Source: Datisca glomerata
Lineage: Eukaryota > Streptophyta > Magnoliopsida > Cucurbitales > Datiscaceae
Direction: 5' to 3'
DNA: 64,000 nt
NCBI GenBank assembly: GCA_003255025.1
Contig: QANY01002371.1
Coordinates: 1,364,001 to 1,428,000 of the forward strand
Shown: positions 1 to 9,238 of the stretch, piece by piece
Layout: every line of letters begins with the position of its first letter
Position numbering within the stretch: the stretch's first letter is position 1
Program-made: the position numbers and the translations under genes
Notes under the pieces: model-generated
Seen by the model: the letters and a program-made list of their open reading frames with translations, nothing else
Databases searched by the model: none
Told to the model about the DNA's origin: nothing

Positions 1-336
1 ACACTGTTGACATTTCCTTTGAATTCATTACCAAGCCGTATACAAAGAAAGTTGACATCATCAGACATCTGATTGATAATAAAACCAATCAGATTAATTT
101 ATTACAAAAAGAAATACACTTCTTAACTGTTGACCAACGCATTCAACAACCTGCACTACAGAAGAGAATTCACACTATTCTTCACGAATTCCAATCTGAA
201 ACTTGTAGTGATATCCCTAATGCCTTTTGGGATAGAAAGAAACACATCATCTCTTTGCCATATCAGCCTGACTTCAATGAGAAGAATATTCCTACCAAAT
301 CTAAACCTAGCCAAATGAAAAAGGAATATTTAGAAC
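1..336 (+). repeat. Duplicated protease-end/RT-start fragment
   Basis: Bases 1-336 match 3069-3403 almost base for base (about ten differences seen), after which the two diverge abruptly. Here the pol start is followed by capsid-type sequence; in the second copy it continues into reverse transcriptase. The first copy keeps an open frame across an A-rich stretch near 106-115, where the second copy has lost one base. The piece is either the tail of a neighbouring viral unit or a product of template switching before integration. Confidence 0.9.
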
Positions 337-2843
337 AGAATCAATCCCTTCAGTCCTTCCCTGAATGGTATTACCAACTCACTCAAAGAGTCAAAATTAA
401 GGATGACCAACAGTTACAAGTTCTCACCAATATACAAAAAACTTGGATAACCACCACTGGGAGAACTTACAATGCTATTCATCCACCACCTTTATCCTTA
501 GAACTGGCTCCAGGACAAGGTAACCAAAAATCATTGGTCATTAACCCCTATACTGAGGTGCCTGATAAAACCAACCATCAGGATATAGTTAAGGTAAAAG
601 ATATTGTACATGTAACCAAACAGAACAATTACACCAACCTCTTCCTTCAAACTGTAGGAACACAGTTAACTAGGATTGAGGAACAGGTTTCTCAAATCCA
701 AGAAACCCAATCTAAAACTCCTCCAATGGATAAAACCAAATTAACTATTGAACAAGTTACTCTTAAACCTCCTTTATATGTCCAGAATTTTAAATTAAAA
801 TCCAGTAAGAAGGAGGAAGACTTCATGGAAACCATTATGGATAAGATCAAAAACTTAAAGATCTCTACACCTGATAAGACCACACCTGAATCATCTTCAG
901 GACAGTTGAACATGATGAATCAGGATACACCTAACCCTGAAGAACCAGAAGAGTATTCCCTCTCTCAAATTCTAGATATTCAAAAGAATTTTGATGATTC
1001 CATCAACAAACTATCTTCTAACTATTCTAAAAGACCTACTACCCGTACATCTTTAACTAGACCTAGTAGGTATTATTATCCCAGACCTACTCCTTAAGAT
1101 ATCTTATATGAAGAAGACTTTCTTCATTCTCAGAAATCTTACCATGGTAAAACCATCTATGAATGGAACATAGATGGCAAAACAGAATATCAGGTCTTCG
1201 AGACCATTCATCAAATGATCATGTATTCTTCTGTTTGTAAACAGAATGATAATACGGATCACCAGATCTGCAGATTCCTGGTCAACGGTTTCACAGGAAT
1301 ACTGAAAGGCTGGTGGGACAATTGTCTCACTGAAAGTCAACGCCCAGAAATCTTAGACTCTTTCAAAATTCATATTGACCCAATTACTGGTACTCATACC
1401 AGAATTGAAGACGCTTGTTATACCCTGGCCCAATCCATTATTCATCATTTCTTTGGCCCAAGAATAGTCAATACTGATAGGCACAGAGAACTTCTCCAAA
1501 ACCTGATATGCCCTTCTCTGACTCACTTCAGATGGTATAAAGATATCTTTCTTATGAAAGTCATGCAGAGAAGTGATGCAAACAATGAACATTGGAAGGC
1601 AAAGTTCATTGATGGCCTCCCTAGTCTTTTTGCTGAAAGAGTAAGAAGAAAACTCCGTGATAAGCATGATCAAATGGATATTCCTCATGATCAATATACT
1701 TATGGACATCTCATTGCCCTAGTAATAGAAGAAGGACTAGGATTATGCAATGATATGAAACTTCAACATATGATGAAGAATCAGAATCTGGACAACAGAA
1801 AAGAATTAGGTGAATTTTGTGATCAATTTGCCTATGATACGAAAATTCATTATCCAACCACTTCTTCTTCATCCAAGCCTCCCAGGATTTCCTCAAAGCA
1901 TCTTAAACCGCATAAATAATACTTTTCCAAAAAGAAATTCAGACATAAAGAATCTAAATATAGACCTCAACCGCAGCAGAAATCTCATAACAGCAAAGGC
2001 AAATCCATTTGTTATAAATGTGGCTTAACTGGTCATTTTGCCAACAAATGCCGATCTAAGTTCAAAAGAAAACTTCATGAGTTAACTCTCGATGAAGAAA
2101 CCCAACAAAAGATTCTGAACTGCCTCTCTGATGACAGTTCTATGACCAACTCAGATGATGACGTTGCTTATATTTCTGCATCTGAATCTGATTCTTCTAT
2201 CACATCTGATCAACCTGATCAACCTTGCTGCAGCTCGAAGAACTGCAATGCCATAACAGAAACCAATTATTGGAAGGCAATAGTTGAAATGAATGGTTTA
2301 GATCTGAAAGGACCAGGTCTAAATGTTTTAACTGACACTCAACGATCTCTTCTTACCACAGCTGATCAAATTACTGATCCAGAAATGAAACTCAAGTTTT
2401 TAGAAACTTGTTACAAAGAATATTCTACTCCTGAGATCAAACCTGTAGAAAATTACAGTATGAAAGAATTATTAAGCCGTATTCAACAGGAGTATATACC
2501 TTATAAACCCGTAACCATTTCTGATATGAAAATGGAGATTAATATTATTAAATCTGACATCCAGTAGTTAAAAACTGCACATCAAATCTTTTCTCAAGAG
2601 TTAAATCTCTTCAAACAAACTACAGCCAAAGGGAAAGCCTCTGTAGTCTTCCCAGACCTGCCTTCACCAGATCAGCCAGGTCAAAGTCAAGGTCAACCTT
2701 TGACTTCACCAGATCAGACTTGTCAGATCTCACCAGATCAGACAAAAGAGAATAATCCGTACCTCTTCCTTCTTAACCAGGTAACTTTTCAGAAATGGTA
2801 TACAAAGATTACCTTGGTAATTAAACCTGATTTCCTCCTTTAA
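337..2843 (+). pseudogene. Pararetrovirus capsid region with CCHC zinc knuckle, three internal stops
   Basis: One reading frame runs from the junction at 336 to a stop at 2841-2843, broken only by single stop codons at 1095-1097, 1917-1919 and 2565-2567. The middle part (about 1100-1900) resembles the conserved caulimovirid coat protein core. A zinc knuckle of form C-X2-C-X4-H-X4-C (CYKCGLTGHFANKC) lies at 2010-2051, followed by an acidic Ser/Asp-rich stretch (about 2130-2230). A Pro/Asp/Gln-rich linker near 2640-2750 repeats the short string SPDQ. In caulimovirids this protein packages the genome and the knuckle binds nucleic acid. The stops leave the frame otherwise undisturbed, so they look like post-integration point mutations. 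The capsid N-terminus proper is uncertain because the join at 336 is a rearrangement. Confidence 0.8.
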
Positions 2844-3193
2844 AATATTTTTATACAACCACTCAGTCTCTCACAAGCGCCAGTGGGAATTCCATGAGAA
2901 TTCAATACAAAATACCAGATGCGCTTATCTGCAAACAGGGAGTTTGCATACCTACCTCATTTGTGCTCATAAAGAATATGACACAAAGTATTATATTAGG
3001 CAATCCTTTTCTCAATTCTATCATGCCTATTACCAGAATTGATACCTCTGGTATCCATACTGTCGTTGACACTGTTGACATTTCTTTTGAATTCATTACC
3101 AAGCCGTATACAAAGAAAGTTGACATCATCAGACATCTGATTGATAATAAAACCAATCAGATTAATTTATTACAAAAAAAATACACTTCTTAA
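2844..3193 (+). pseudogene. Pararetrovirus aspartic protease remnant, active-site segment missing
   Basis: The frame changes at about 2841 and reopens with protease-like sequence. A hydrophobic segment containing IILGNPF (a conserved late motif of caulimovirid proteases) lies near 2990-3010. The expected catalytic Asp-Ser/Thr-Gly motif, which should lie about 40 residues upstream of this segment, is absent: the sequence passes straight from the capsid-protease linker into the post-catalytic part. I infer a small deletion that also shifted the frame. The open frame then ends at 3191-3193, where one base is missing from an A-tract compared with the copy at 106-115. Confidence 0.7.
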
Positions 3194-3195
3194 CT

Positions 3196-4662
3196 GTTGA
3201 TCAACGCATTCAACAACCTGCACTACAAAAGAGAATTCACACTATTCTTCACGAATTCCAATCTGAAACTTGTAGTGATATCCCTAATACCTTTTGGGAT
3301 AGAAAGAAATACATCATCTCTTTGCCATATCATCCTGACTTCAATGAGAAAAATATTCCTACCAAATCTAGACCTAGCCAAATGAAAAAGGAATATTTAG
3401 AACTTTGCAAAACTGACATTGAATCTTTATTAACAAAGAAATTAATTAGACCCAGTAAATCTCTCTGGAGTTGTACTGGTTTCTATGTTAATAAGAATGC
3501 TGAGATAGAACGAGGATCACCTAGATTAGTGATCAATTATAAACCTTTAAATGATGCATTACAATGGATTAGATATCCAATCCCGAATAAAAAAGATCTA
3601 CTAGATATACTTTATGATTCTGTGATCTTCTCAAATTTTGATCTGAAATCTGGATTTTGGCAAATCCAAATAGCTGAAGCTGACAGGTATAAAACTGCCT
3701 TTATTGTACCTTTTGGCCATTTTGAATGGAATGTTTTACCATTTGGTGTTAAAAATGATCCTTCTGAATTCCAGCATATCATGAATGATATTTTTAATGC
3801 TTACACTGAATTCATTATCTGTTACATTGATGATGTCTTAATTTTCTCATCATCCATAGACCAGCATTTTAAACATCTTAATATTCTTAAGCATGTGATT
3901 ATTCGAAATGGTTTAGTATTATCTGCTCTTAAAATGAAATTATTTCAAACAACTCTTAGATTCTTAGGCCATAACATTTCTAATGGCACTATTATCCCTA
4001 TTAACCGTAGCATAGATTTTGCATCTAAATTTCTAGATGAAATAAAAGACAAAACCCAATTACAACGCTTTCTAGGAAGTTTAAATTATATCCGAGACTT
4101 TTATCCCCAATTAGCTCAGGATACTGCTCTGTTAACTCAGAGGTTTCAAAAGAAACATATACCTTGGACATCAGATCTTACCTTAGCTGTTAAAAACATT
4201 AAATCTAAAATTCAACAATTACATTGCTTAGCTTTACCACATCCGTTATGGAAGAAAATTGTAGAAACTGATGTCTGTAACCTAGGTTATGGAGGTATGC
4301 TGAAACAGTTAAATCCCCAAACATATAAAGAAAAATTATTAAGATTCACCTCTGGTACCTGGAAAGGACCAGCAAAAAATTATCCGACAATTAAACAAGA
4401 ATGTTTAGCAATTGTGAAATGTGTTTTAAAATTTCAAGATGATCTTTTAAACCAACATTTTCTTATCCGTGTTGATTGCTCTGCTGCAAAACAGATTTTC
4501 AAAAAAGATGTTCAAAATCTTGCATCAAAACAAATATTTGCATCATGGCAAAGCATCTTATCTATCTTTGATTTTGATATTGAATATATTAAGGGTGAAC
4601 AGAATTCTCTTCCTTATTTTCTAACCCGTGAATATTTACAGGAAAAACTCAATCATGAGTAA
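3196..4662 (+). pseudogene. Pararetrovirus reverse transcriptase-RNase H region
   Basis: This is the longest open viral frame (446 codons from the first ATG at 3322). The RT polymerase motif YIDD is encoded at 3823-3834, preceded by the fingers/palm motifs LVINYKPLN and SNFDLKSGFWQI and followed by the connection motif FLGSLNYIRDF. The RNase H domain follows, with ETD near 4263, KQE near 4396 and VDCSA near 4470 as likely metal-binding positions. In life this enzyme copies the pregenomic RNA into DNA. It lies directly downstream of the protease but in another frame, owing to the one-base loss near 3180. It would need to come from a processed polyprotein, so although open here it is not an independent gene. 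Its stop overlaps the next ORF. Confidence 0.87.
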
Positions 4663-5365
4663 CCGAGGAAGAGGCCGTAGCTCTCGTGGGCGCGGACGTG
4701 GCAGAATCAATCTGCAAGATCCGAATGATGGGATTTTCTGGCCTTCAGAATTCCCCAGTGTTCAAGAGGCTACTCGTAAGAGTACAAAAGAAGTCCTCTT
4801 GACACTTGAACAGTATATACTTAACAGAATTACTGAGGAACTAATCCTCATTATCGAACCGAATGATGAGAAATGGATGGAAGATCCATGGGAGATAAAA
4901 AACCGTTATCTCTCCACACAACAGTATCCAACCAGGTTTGAACACTATAGATATATATATGAGTCTATAGTAGTTCAATCTGGAAGCATGGAAATTAGAC
5001 ATACTTTCCATGACTCGAACCGAAACACCAGCCCAATCACTTTTAGTAAGGCTGTTATCCGTAATTTTATTTCCATTAATCAATGGGGTTTACATCCTCA
5101 TACTACTAAAACAATGGAAATACACCAGAAAACAATTAAATACAGTTATTGGGATTATATTGAATCCTTTACCAATACATTTTATTATCAAAACCTGATA
5201 AGAAACCATACATGGTTTATCTGTATTTGTCTTGAAGTATTAGACACAGGATTACCAAACTGGTTCCTCCTTTGGTGGGATAAATTTGGTATTACCTTTG
5301 AGACTTTACCAGAAATTTTAAAAGCTGAATTTAAAGAATGGCATTCCCAATATGCCCTATTCTAG
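4655..5365 (+). pseudogene. Second viral ORF, N-terminal part, arginine/glycine-rich start, unknown function
   Basis: The ATG at 4655 sits inside ATGAGTAA, which also holds the stop of the RT frame, so start and stop overlap by 8 bases; such overlaps are compatible with termination-reinitiation. The protein begins with an RG-rich stretch (about residues 3-16, SNRGRGRSSRGRGRGR), a typical RNA-binding composition. Tryptophan- and tyrosine-rich sequence of about 220 residues follows, ending WHSQYALF. I do not recognise a domain. Position and size fit the uncharacterised ORF2 of florendoviruses. A TAG at 5363-5365 interrupts it, with recognisable continuation beyond in other frames. Confidence 0.65.
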
Positions 5366-6029
5366 AAAAAATAGTATTGTCTCCAAAGCCTGAATATATT
5401 TTATCATCCGATTTAATATCTCATGGATATGAAAATGGGATCTGAAATGTGAATACCAGAATGGTATACCTGTCTTAAAACGTATCTTTTGGACTAAATG
5501 GTGGGACAAAGGTATGAATCCCCACATACCAGAATTAATTAAACTCATCAAAACCCATGCCCAAGCATGTTATGAATCCATTCCTAAACCTGTACCAGAA
5601 CCAACGAGCAACCCTTTCCTAAATGCTCAAAACCTGCTTAAACAGCAATTTCCCCACATTAGTGAACAAGAATTAGCTGTTAAAACCATGGCCTTTGTCA
5701 AAAACCAATTCCTTCATGTTTTTGGTTCTGACACAACCTCTATGGCCACGTCCAGTACCAATCCAAGTCCACCAAGACCATTATCCATATCACCTCCTCC
5801 TGCCATCACTGATCTCAGTATGGACATCAGTCAACATAATTCTTTCAGCATCCTTGCTAGCGAGAGCCAAGACCCCAAGGATGACATATCAGACCTGACA
5901 CCAGACCTGACAAATACAGAGGACCCACCAGAGCCTACAATTGCTGACTTCTGGGATTCCTTAGCCGCAATCATTTCTGACCAGCTCGACAAGGACAAAG
6001 ACCAGAAAGGGAAAGGCAAACTCCACTAA
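5366..6029 (+). pseudogene. Second viral ORF, C-terminal part, frameshifted
   Basis: After the stop at 5365 the reading resumes in another frame. From about 5430 it reads WDLKCEYQNG, then WTKWWDKGMN at about 5490, and is open from 5514 to the stop at 6027-6029 (171 codons). The tail is rich in Pro, Ser, Thr, Asp and Lys and looks disordered. The repeated use of WWDKF/WWDKG in both halves supports a single ancestral protein split by a frameshift. Function is unknown. Non-coding sequence follows immediately, so this is the last ORF before the viral promoter. Confidence 0.55.
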
Positions 6030-6041
6030 GCCTATCTGATG

Positions 6042-6144
6042 AGCTGTCCTACATACAACAGGAGCAGACAAAGGATTCTACAGTAACTCTCTTAGCTGTC
6101 CGACACAAACAGTAGCAGACAAAGGATTCTATAGTAATTCTCTC
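6042..6144 (+). repeat. Two tandem ~52-bp repeats upstream of the viral promoter
   Basis: Unit A is 6042-6093 and unit B is 6094-6144. Both start AGCTGTCC and contain GCAGACAAAGGATTCTA, with about eight differences. They lie just after the second ORF and about 150 bases before the TATA box, where a duplicated enhancer would be expected. No function is shown. Confidence 0.7.
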
Positions 6145-6153
6145 ACATCCGAA

Positions 6154-6297
6154 CACGTGGACGATGCTTAGCACGCCACTCTATGTTATGTAATTATTAA
6201 AGCATAGACTACTGTTGTATAGTTACTTTTAGCTTAAGTTAAGTTACTTTTTATCTACGAGTGTACTCTAGTTAACCTACTTTCTGTAATATAAAAG
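6154..6297 (+). promoter_or_regulatory. Viral pregenomic RNA promoter: G-box and TATA box
   Basis: A palindromic G-box (CACGTG, 6154-6159) lies 130 bases upstream of a TATA box (TATAAAAG, 6290-6297). Both are in the only long non-coding stretch of the viral unit, as in the full-length transcript promoters of caulimovirids. Transcription would start about 30 bases downstream, near 6325. A long leader with a CT-rich tract (6385-6415) follows. Whether it is active is unknown. Confidence 0.55.
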
Positions 6298-6850
6298 GGC
6301 CTCTCACCCTTGTTGAGAGCAGAACTTTTCTTTTATGTGAAATAGAATGCTCATGTGCTGAGCTCTTAAGTTTGCCTTACCCTCCCTCTCTCTCTCTCAC
6401 TCCTCTCCTATTTCTGTTCTGCTCACACCTGCACATATCACGTTGTTGTCACCAGGAGCGCCAGTGCTCCCTTACCATAAGTTTCTTCTTCCCCATATTA
6501 TCTGTTCATGAGACCATATATGTATTAATGTAAACCGTGTATAACCATGACTATAAACTCTACTAATCATGATCCTGTTGCTAGCCTAAGGCACTCAATA
6601 TATATCTGTTATGGTTGAGGAAGTACTCACTGTACTACAGTAAGGTCAGGAAACAATCAATGAACATTGAGTGGGACGTCACCCAAGTCGCGTCTGGGTA
6701 AGGTCTGTTGAGCAGAGATTGCGTTAAGACCGTTGACCCCTGTAAAACGTTGACAGACGTGCTCAGTGTAAGTTATTTTGTTATCTGATCTGGCTGGACC
6801 TACAGTGTTTTGCCTCCTCACATGATGGGTGCGTGGAGGGTAGCCAAAGT

Positions 6851-6862
6851 TGGTATCAGAGC
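6851..6862 (+). other. Primer-binding site for initiator tRNA-Met
   Basis: TGGTATCAGAGC matches the 12-base complement of the plant initiator tRNA-Met 3' end. This is the minus-strand DNA start used by caulimovirids, and conventionally position 1 of the circular genome. It sits 46 bases before the movement protein ATG at 6908. Confidence 0.85.
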
Positions 6863-6907
6863 CATTATTAGTCTTGGTTATAGTACTGTTTATATCCCCT
6901 TTACATT

Positions 6908-7954
6908 ATGCATACATGGTCACACACACACATGTCTGAACTAAGCTCTGCATCTATACAATCTGTAGCTAATACTGTAGCCTCCACATCTGAGGTAACT
7001 GAATTAATTGCATATCAAGATGTAAAAGAAGCCTTAGATAAATGGACTATCCCTAAGGTAAAACCAGACACAATATATAAAATTGGAACATTTGATTTCA
7101 CTAGCCGTAAAATCATTAAAACATTTGAATATGCCATTCCATTACAGCATAATGATGATGTTTTATATCTGTTGCATTTGCATGATTTATATCCATTCAT
7201 GCAAAAATATAAATATGTGCATATATGATTAGTGCAAATAGCATTAAAACCCTTAACTCTGTTAGGACAGAACACCAGCATACAATGCACCCTTAGAGAT
7301 GGTAGGTGTCTGAACTGGAAAGGTTCCCTGATGGGAGCCATAGAGACTAGTTTATCTCATGGACCTATTTACTTTAATATTTATCCGAATTTAAGTATTG
7401 TTTTATCTGATAGCAATCTAGCCAAAGTAATTGAACTTCGCGTTCAATCCCATGGCTATGATTATCTTCCCGGATCATCTCCCTTTGCTATCCTCTTTAG
7501 GATTCATCTTAAGGTTTTAACAACCTTGAATCCTTATACCAGAAAGTAAAGTGAGCAAGGACATACAGTCCTAATAGATACTAATCTATTCAACAGCCAA
7601 GTGGTTGTTTCTCGTATGATTCCCTGGTCTGACATCACCTTTCCTGACACCTGGCAAATTCCCCAGGCTGTCCCTACCAGACCTGTCATCCGACAATCTC
7701 TTGATGATGTCATCCAAACTCAAGGTGTCAATGTTTACCTTTGTTTTCAAAGACCACCTCTACCTCTGACCAGAAGCTCTTCTAGTCTTAGTCGCCAAAC
7801 TGTACCCCCTTATCAGGTGGATCTCCCCGAATCTTCTCGGGCCTCTTTCACTGAACCCTCTAGATCAGAGGAATCTGATCATTTTTCCCCCCGGAGGATC
7901 AGATTAGAGGAATTCACATCAACGAAATATATATATATATATATTATAAATTAA
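6908..7954 (+). pseudogene. Viral movement protein (30K-like), two in-frame stops, truncated
   Basis: A single frame begins at ATG 6908 (or 6932, MSELSSAS) just after the primer site. It is interrupted only by TGA at 7226-7228 and TAA at 7547-7549. The first part (DVKEALDKWTIPK, then residues near 7240-7540 including NLSIVLSDSNLAKVIELRV) resembles the beta-rich core of 30K-superfamily movement proteins, which open plasmodesmata for cell-to-cell spread. The last part is Pro/Ser/Arg-rich. Viral sequence stops near 7925, where the frame runs into AT repeats, so the capsid normally fused downstream is missing on this side. The frame call rests on continuity across both stops. Confidence 0.65.
7927..7945. 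repeat. TA-dinucleotide microsatellite at the virus-host junction
   Basis: An uninterrupted run of AT/TA dinucleotides marks the change from viral coding sequence to AT-rich spacer. Endogenous florendoviruses are reported to sit often in TA-rich repeats, so this fits the integration edge. The spacer from 7955 to about 8920 holds no gene that I can see. Confidence 0.65.
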
Positions 7955-8129
7955 AATCAAGTAATTTAATGTATAATGCTACAAATAAATGTGGTTTTGG
8001 GGAACTCTTTTTTTAACGATTTGTCCAACTAAATTTAATCTAATTTTACTTTTGGCTTTATAATATTGATGAAGATATTAAATTAAAATATATAACTTCT
8101 TTTTGCAATAAATAGTTAATGACCTTATT

Positions 8130-8310
8130 ATTTCTATTAGGTTCAATTCAAGTTTACATTAAAATTACGTACACCCATGTACATATACACTTTCTAAGTC
8201 TTGGCTGCCAGAGCCGAAATGAAGATTTGAACACAAGATAGGCCTGAGTCTACAACTCATCGTGTGATCATTCCTCAACTACTGCACTAACTTTACTTGG
8301 ATTAATTTGA
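8130..8310 (-). mobile_element. Possible tRNA-derived SINE fragment
   Basis: On the minus strand an A-box-like string (TAGTGCAGTAGTTGAGG, complement of 8273-8289) is followed about 40 bases later by a B-box-like string (GTGTTCAAATCT, complement of 8223-8234). Spacing and order fit an RNA polymerase III promoter of a tRNA-derived SINE. The boundaries, tail and target duplication are not clear. It does not fold as a complete tRNA gene. Confidence 0.35.
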
Positions 8311-8929
8311 CATATATTTGATGGTATTAAAACATGTTTCAAACAAATTTTATGAAGAAAAATAATAGTTATGCATATCATAATAATTTATATAGGTGAT
8401 AAAATTAAATTATATACATTTCATAATTCAAAATAATAGAGGAAAATCATAACATTAGTAAGTATCATACCTTTGACAATTTTCTTTTGATATCTCATTT
8501 TATTCAACATTAGCTAATACGTTAATAATGAATCTCACATTTTAAAAATTTAAAAATGAATCTTTTTATCTTTTTAATTAAGAATATTACCGAATTTGAA
8601 TGAATAGAAAATAAAAATAAATTGTGTGTAACATAATTATTTTTATCATTAAAAGGAGGCAAATAAAAAGATTTTAGATACTTTAAAACGAGACTATTCA
8701 CTATGCTTTATTTCTAAGCTTAGCTGCATAATGCAAAATATATAAATAAATTAACCATATATTAATTATGCATGATAATTTATATTTGCGTGCACGTACA
8801 ACAAAATTACTCTTGAGTAAATAGCTAAAATGGTAATAGTATGGAGATTTTATACCATAACTCCCCATATCTTAAATATCAATTAAATATCTAACTAATT
8901 TGGCTGCTTCCAGGGTTTTTATGGGTTTA

Positions 8930-9060
8930 ACGTGTTTTTGGAAAAATACTATTGAAATGATCTTGTTTTAAAACGAATTAAAAAATGACGCAATTTTGAG
9001 CACGTAGAAATTGCTTTTTGAAGAGTCGATTTCAAGTTGTCCACGCCAGATTCATTTTAG
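8930..9060. repeat. Left terminal inverted repeat of the MULE
   Basis: The string at 8950-8964 (TATTGAAATGATCT) and the bases after it match, with gaps, the reverse complement of the right end near 19160-19190 (TATTAAAATGATCT). Both are preceded by a T-run and an A-run and followed about 60 bases on by a GAAGAG/CGATTT motif. Confidence 0.6.
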
Positions 9061-9061
9061 G

Positions 9062-9235
9062 TAGAACTCGCCTCTGAAGAGGCCAGTTCTATTTAAAGGA
9101 AACCCTCTGCTTCAAGAGGTGACTTCTCTTTAAACAAAACTTGCCTCTAAAGAGGCAAGTTCTATTGAACACCTTTCAAGGAGAACTCACCTCTTTAACA
9201 GCCGAATTCTTTTCAAATGAACCTCGTCTCTTAAG
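9062..9235. repeat. Cluster of short palindromes (GCCTCT...AGAGGC) in the left MULE end
   Basis: Five imperfect palindromes of about 24 bases occur in 175 bases, each with a stem like GAACTCGCCTCT / AGAGGCGAGTTC around a 1-4 base centre; the clearest is 9129-9153. Related palindromes lie in the right end at about 18817-18842 and 19107-19131. The last unit on the left was split by the CACTA insertion at 9239. Confidence 0.65.
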
Positions 9236-9238
9236 AGG

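Larger units (their letters stand above)
1..7926 (+). mobile_element. Endogenous pararetrovirus (Caulimoviridae, florendovirus-like), defective
   Basis: Gene order is capsid, protease, reverse transcriptase-RNase H, second ORF, promoter/leader, tRNA-Met primer site and movement protein. That is a circular caulimovirid genome opened within its first ORF. A movement-capsid-protease-RT-RNase H polyprotein followed by one further ORF of unknown function is the florendovirus arrangement; this genus call is inference from order, not from alignment. No integrase or LTR is present. The left side starts with a second copy of the pol start (1-336), so at least two genome units were joined. The right side ends in a TA microsatellite. 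At least seven disabling breaks were seen, so this is a relic and not an intact virus. Confidence 0.88.

Noticed and set aside
3322..4662. A functional, expressed reverse transcriptase gene
   Set aside because: Although open, it is one segment of a viral polyprotein whose protease and capsid parts are broken, with no start of its own at the true domain boundary.
6341..6480. Viral poly(A) signal after the TATA box
   Set aside because: No convincing AATAAA-type signal was found at the distance expected in caulimovirids.
8223..8290. A tRNA gene
   Set aside because: Box-like motifs are present, but no full cloverleaf with acceptor stem pairing could be drawn.
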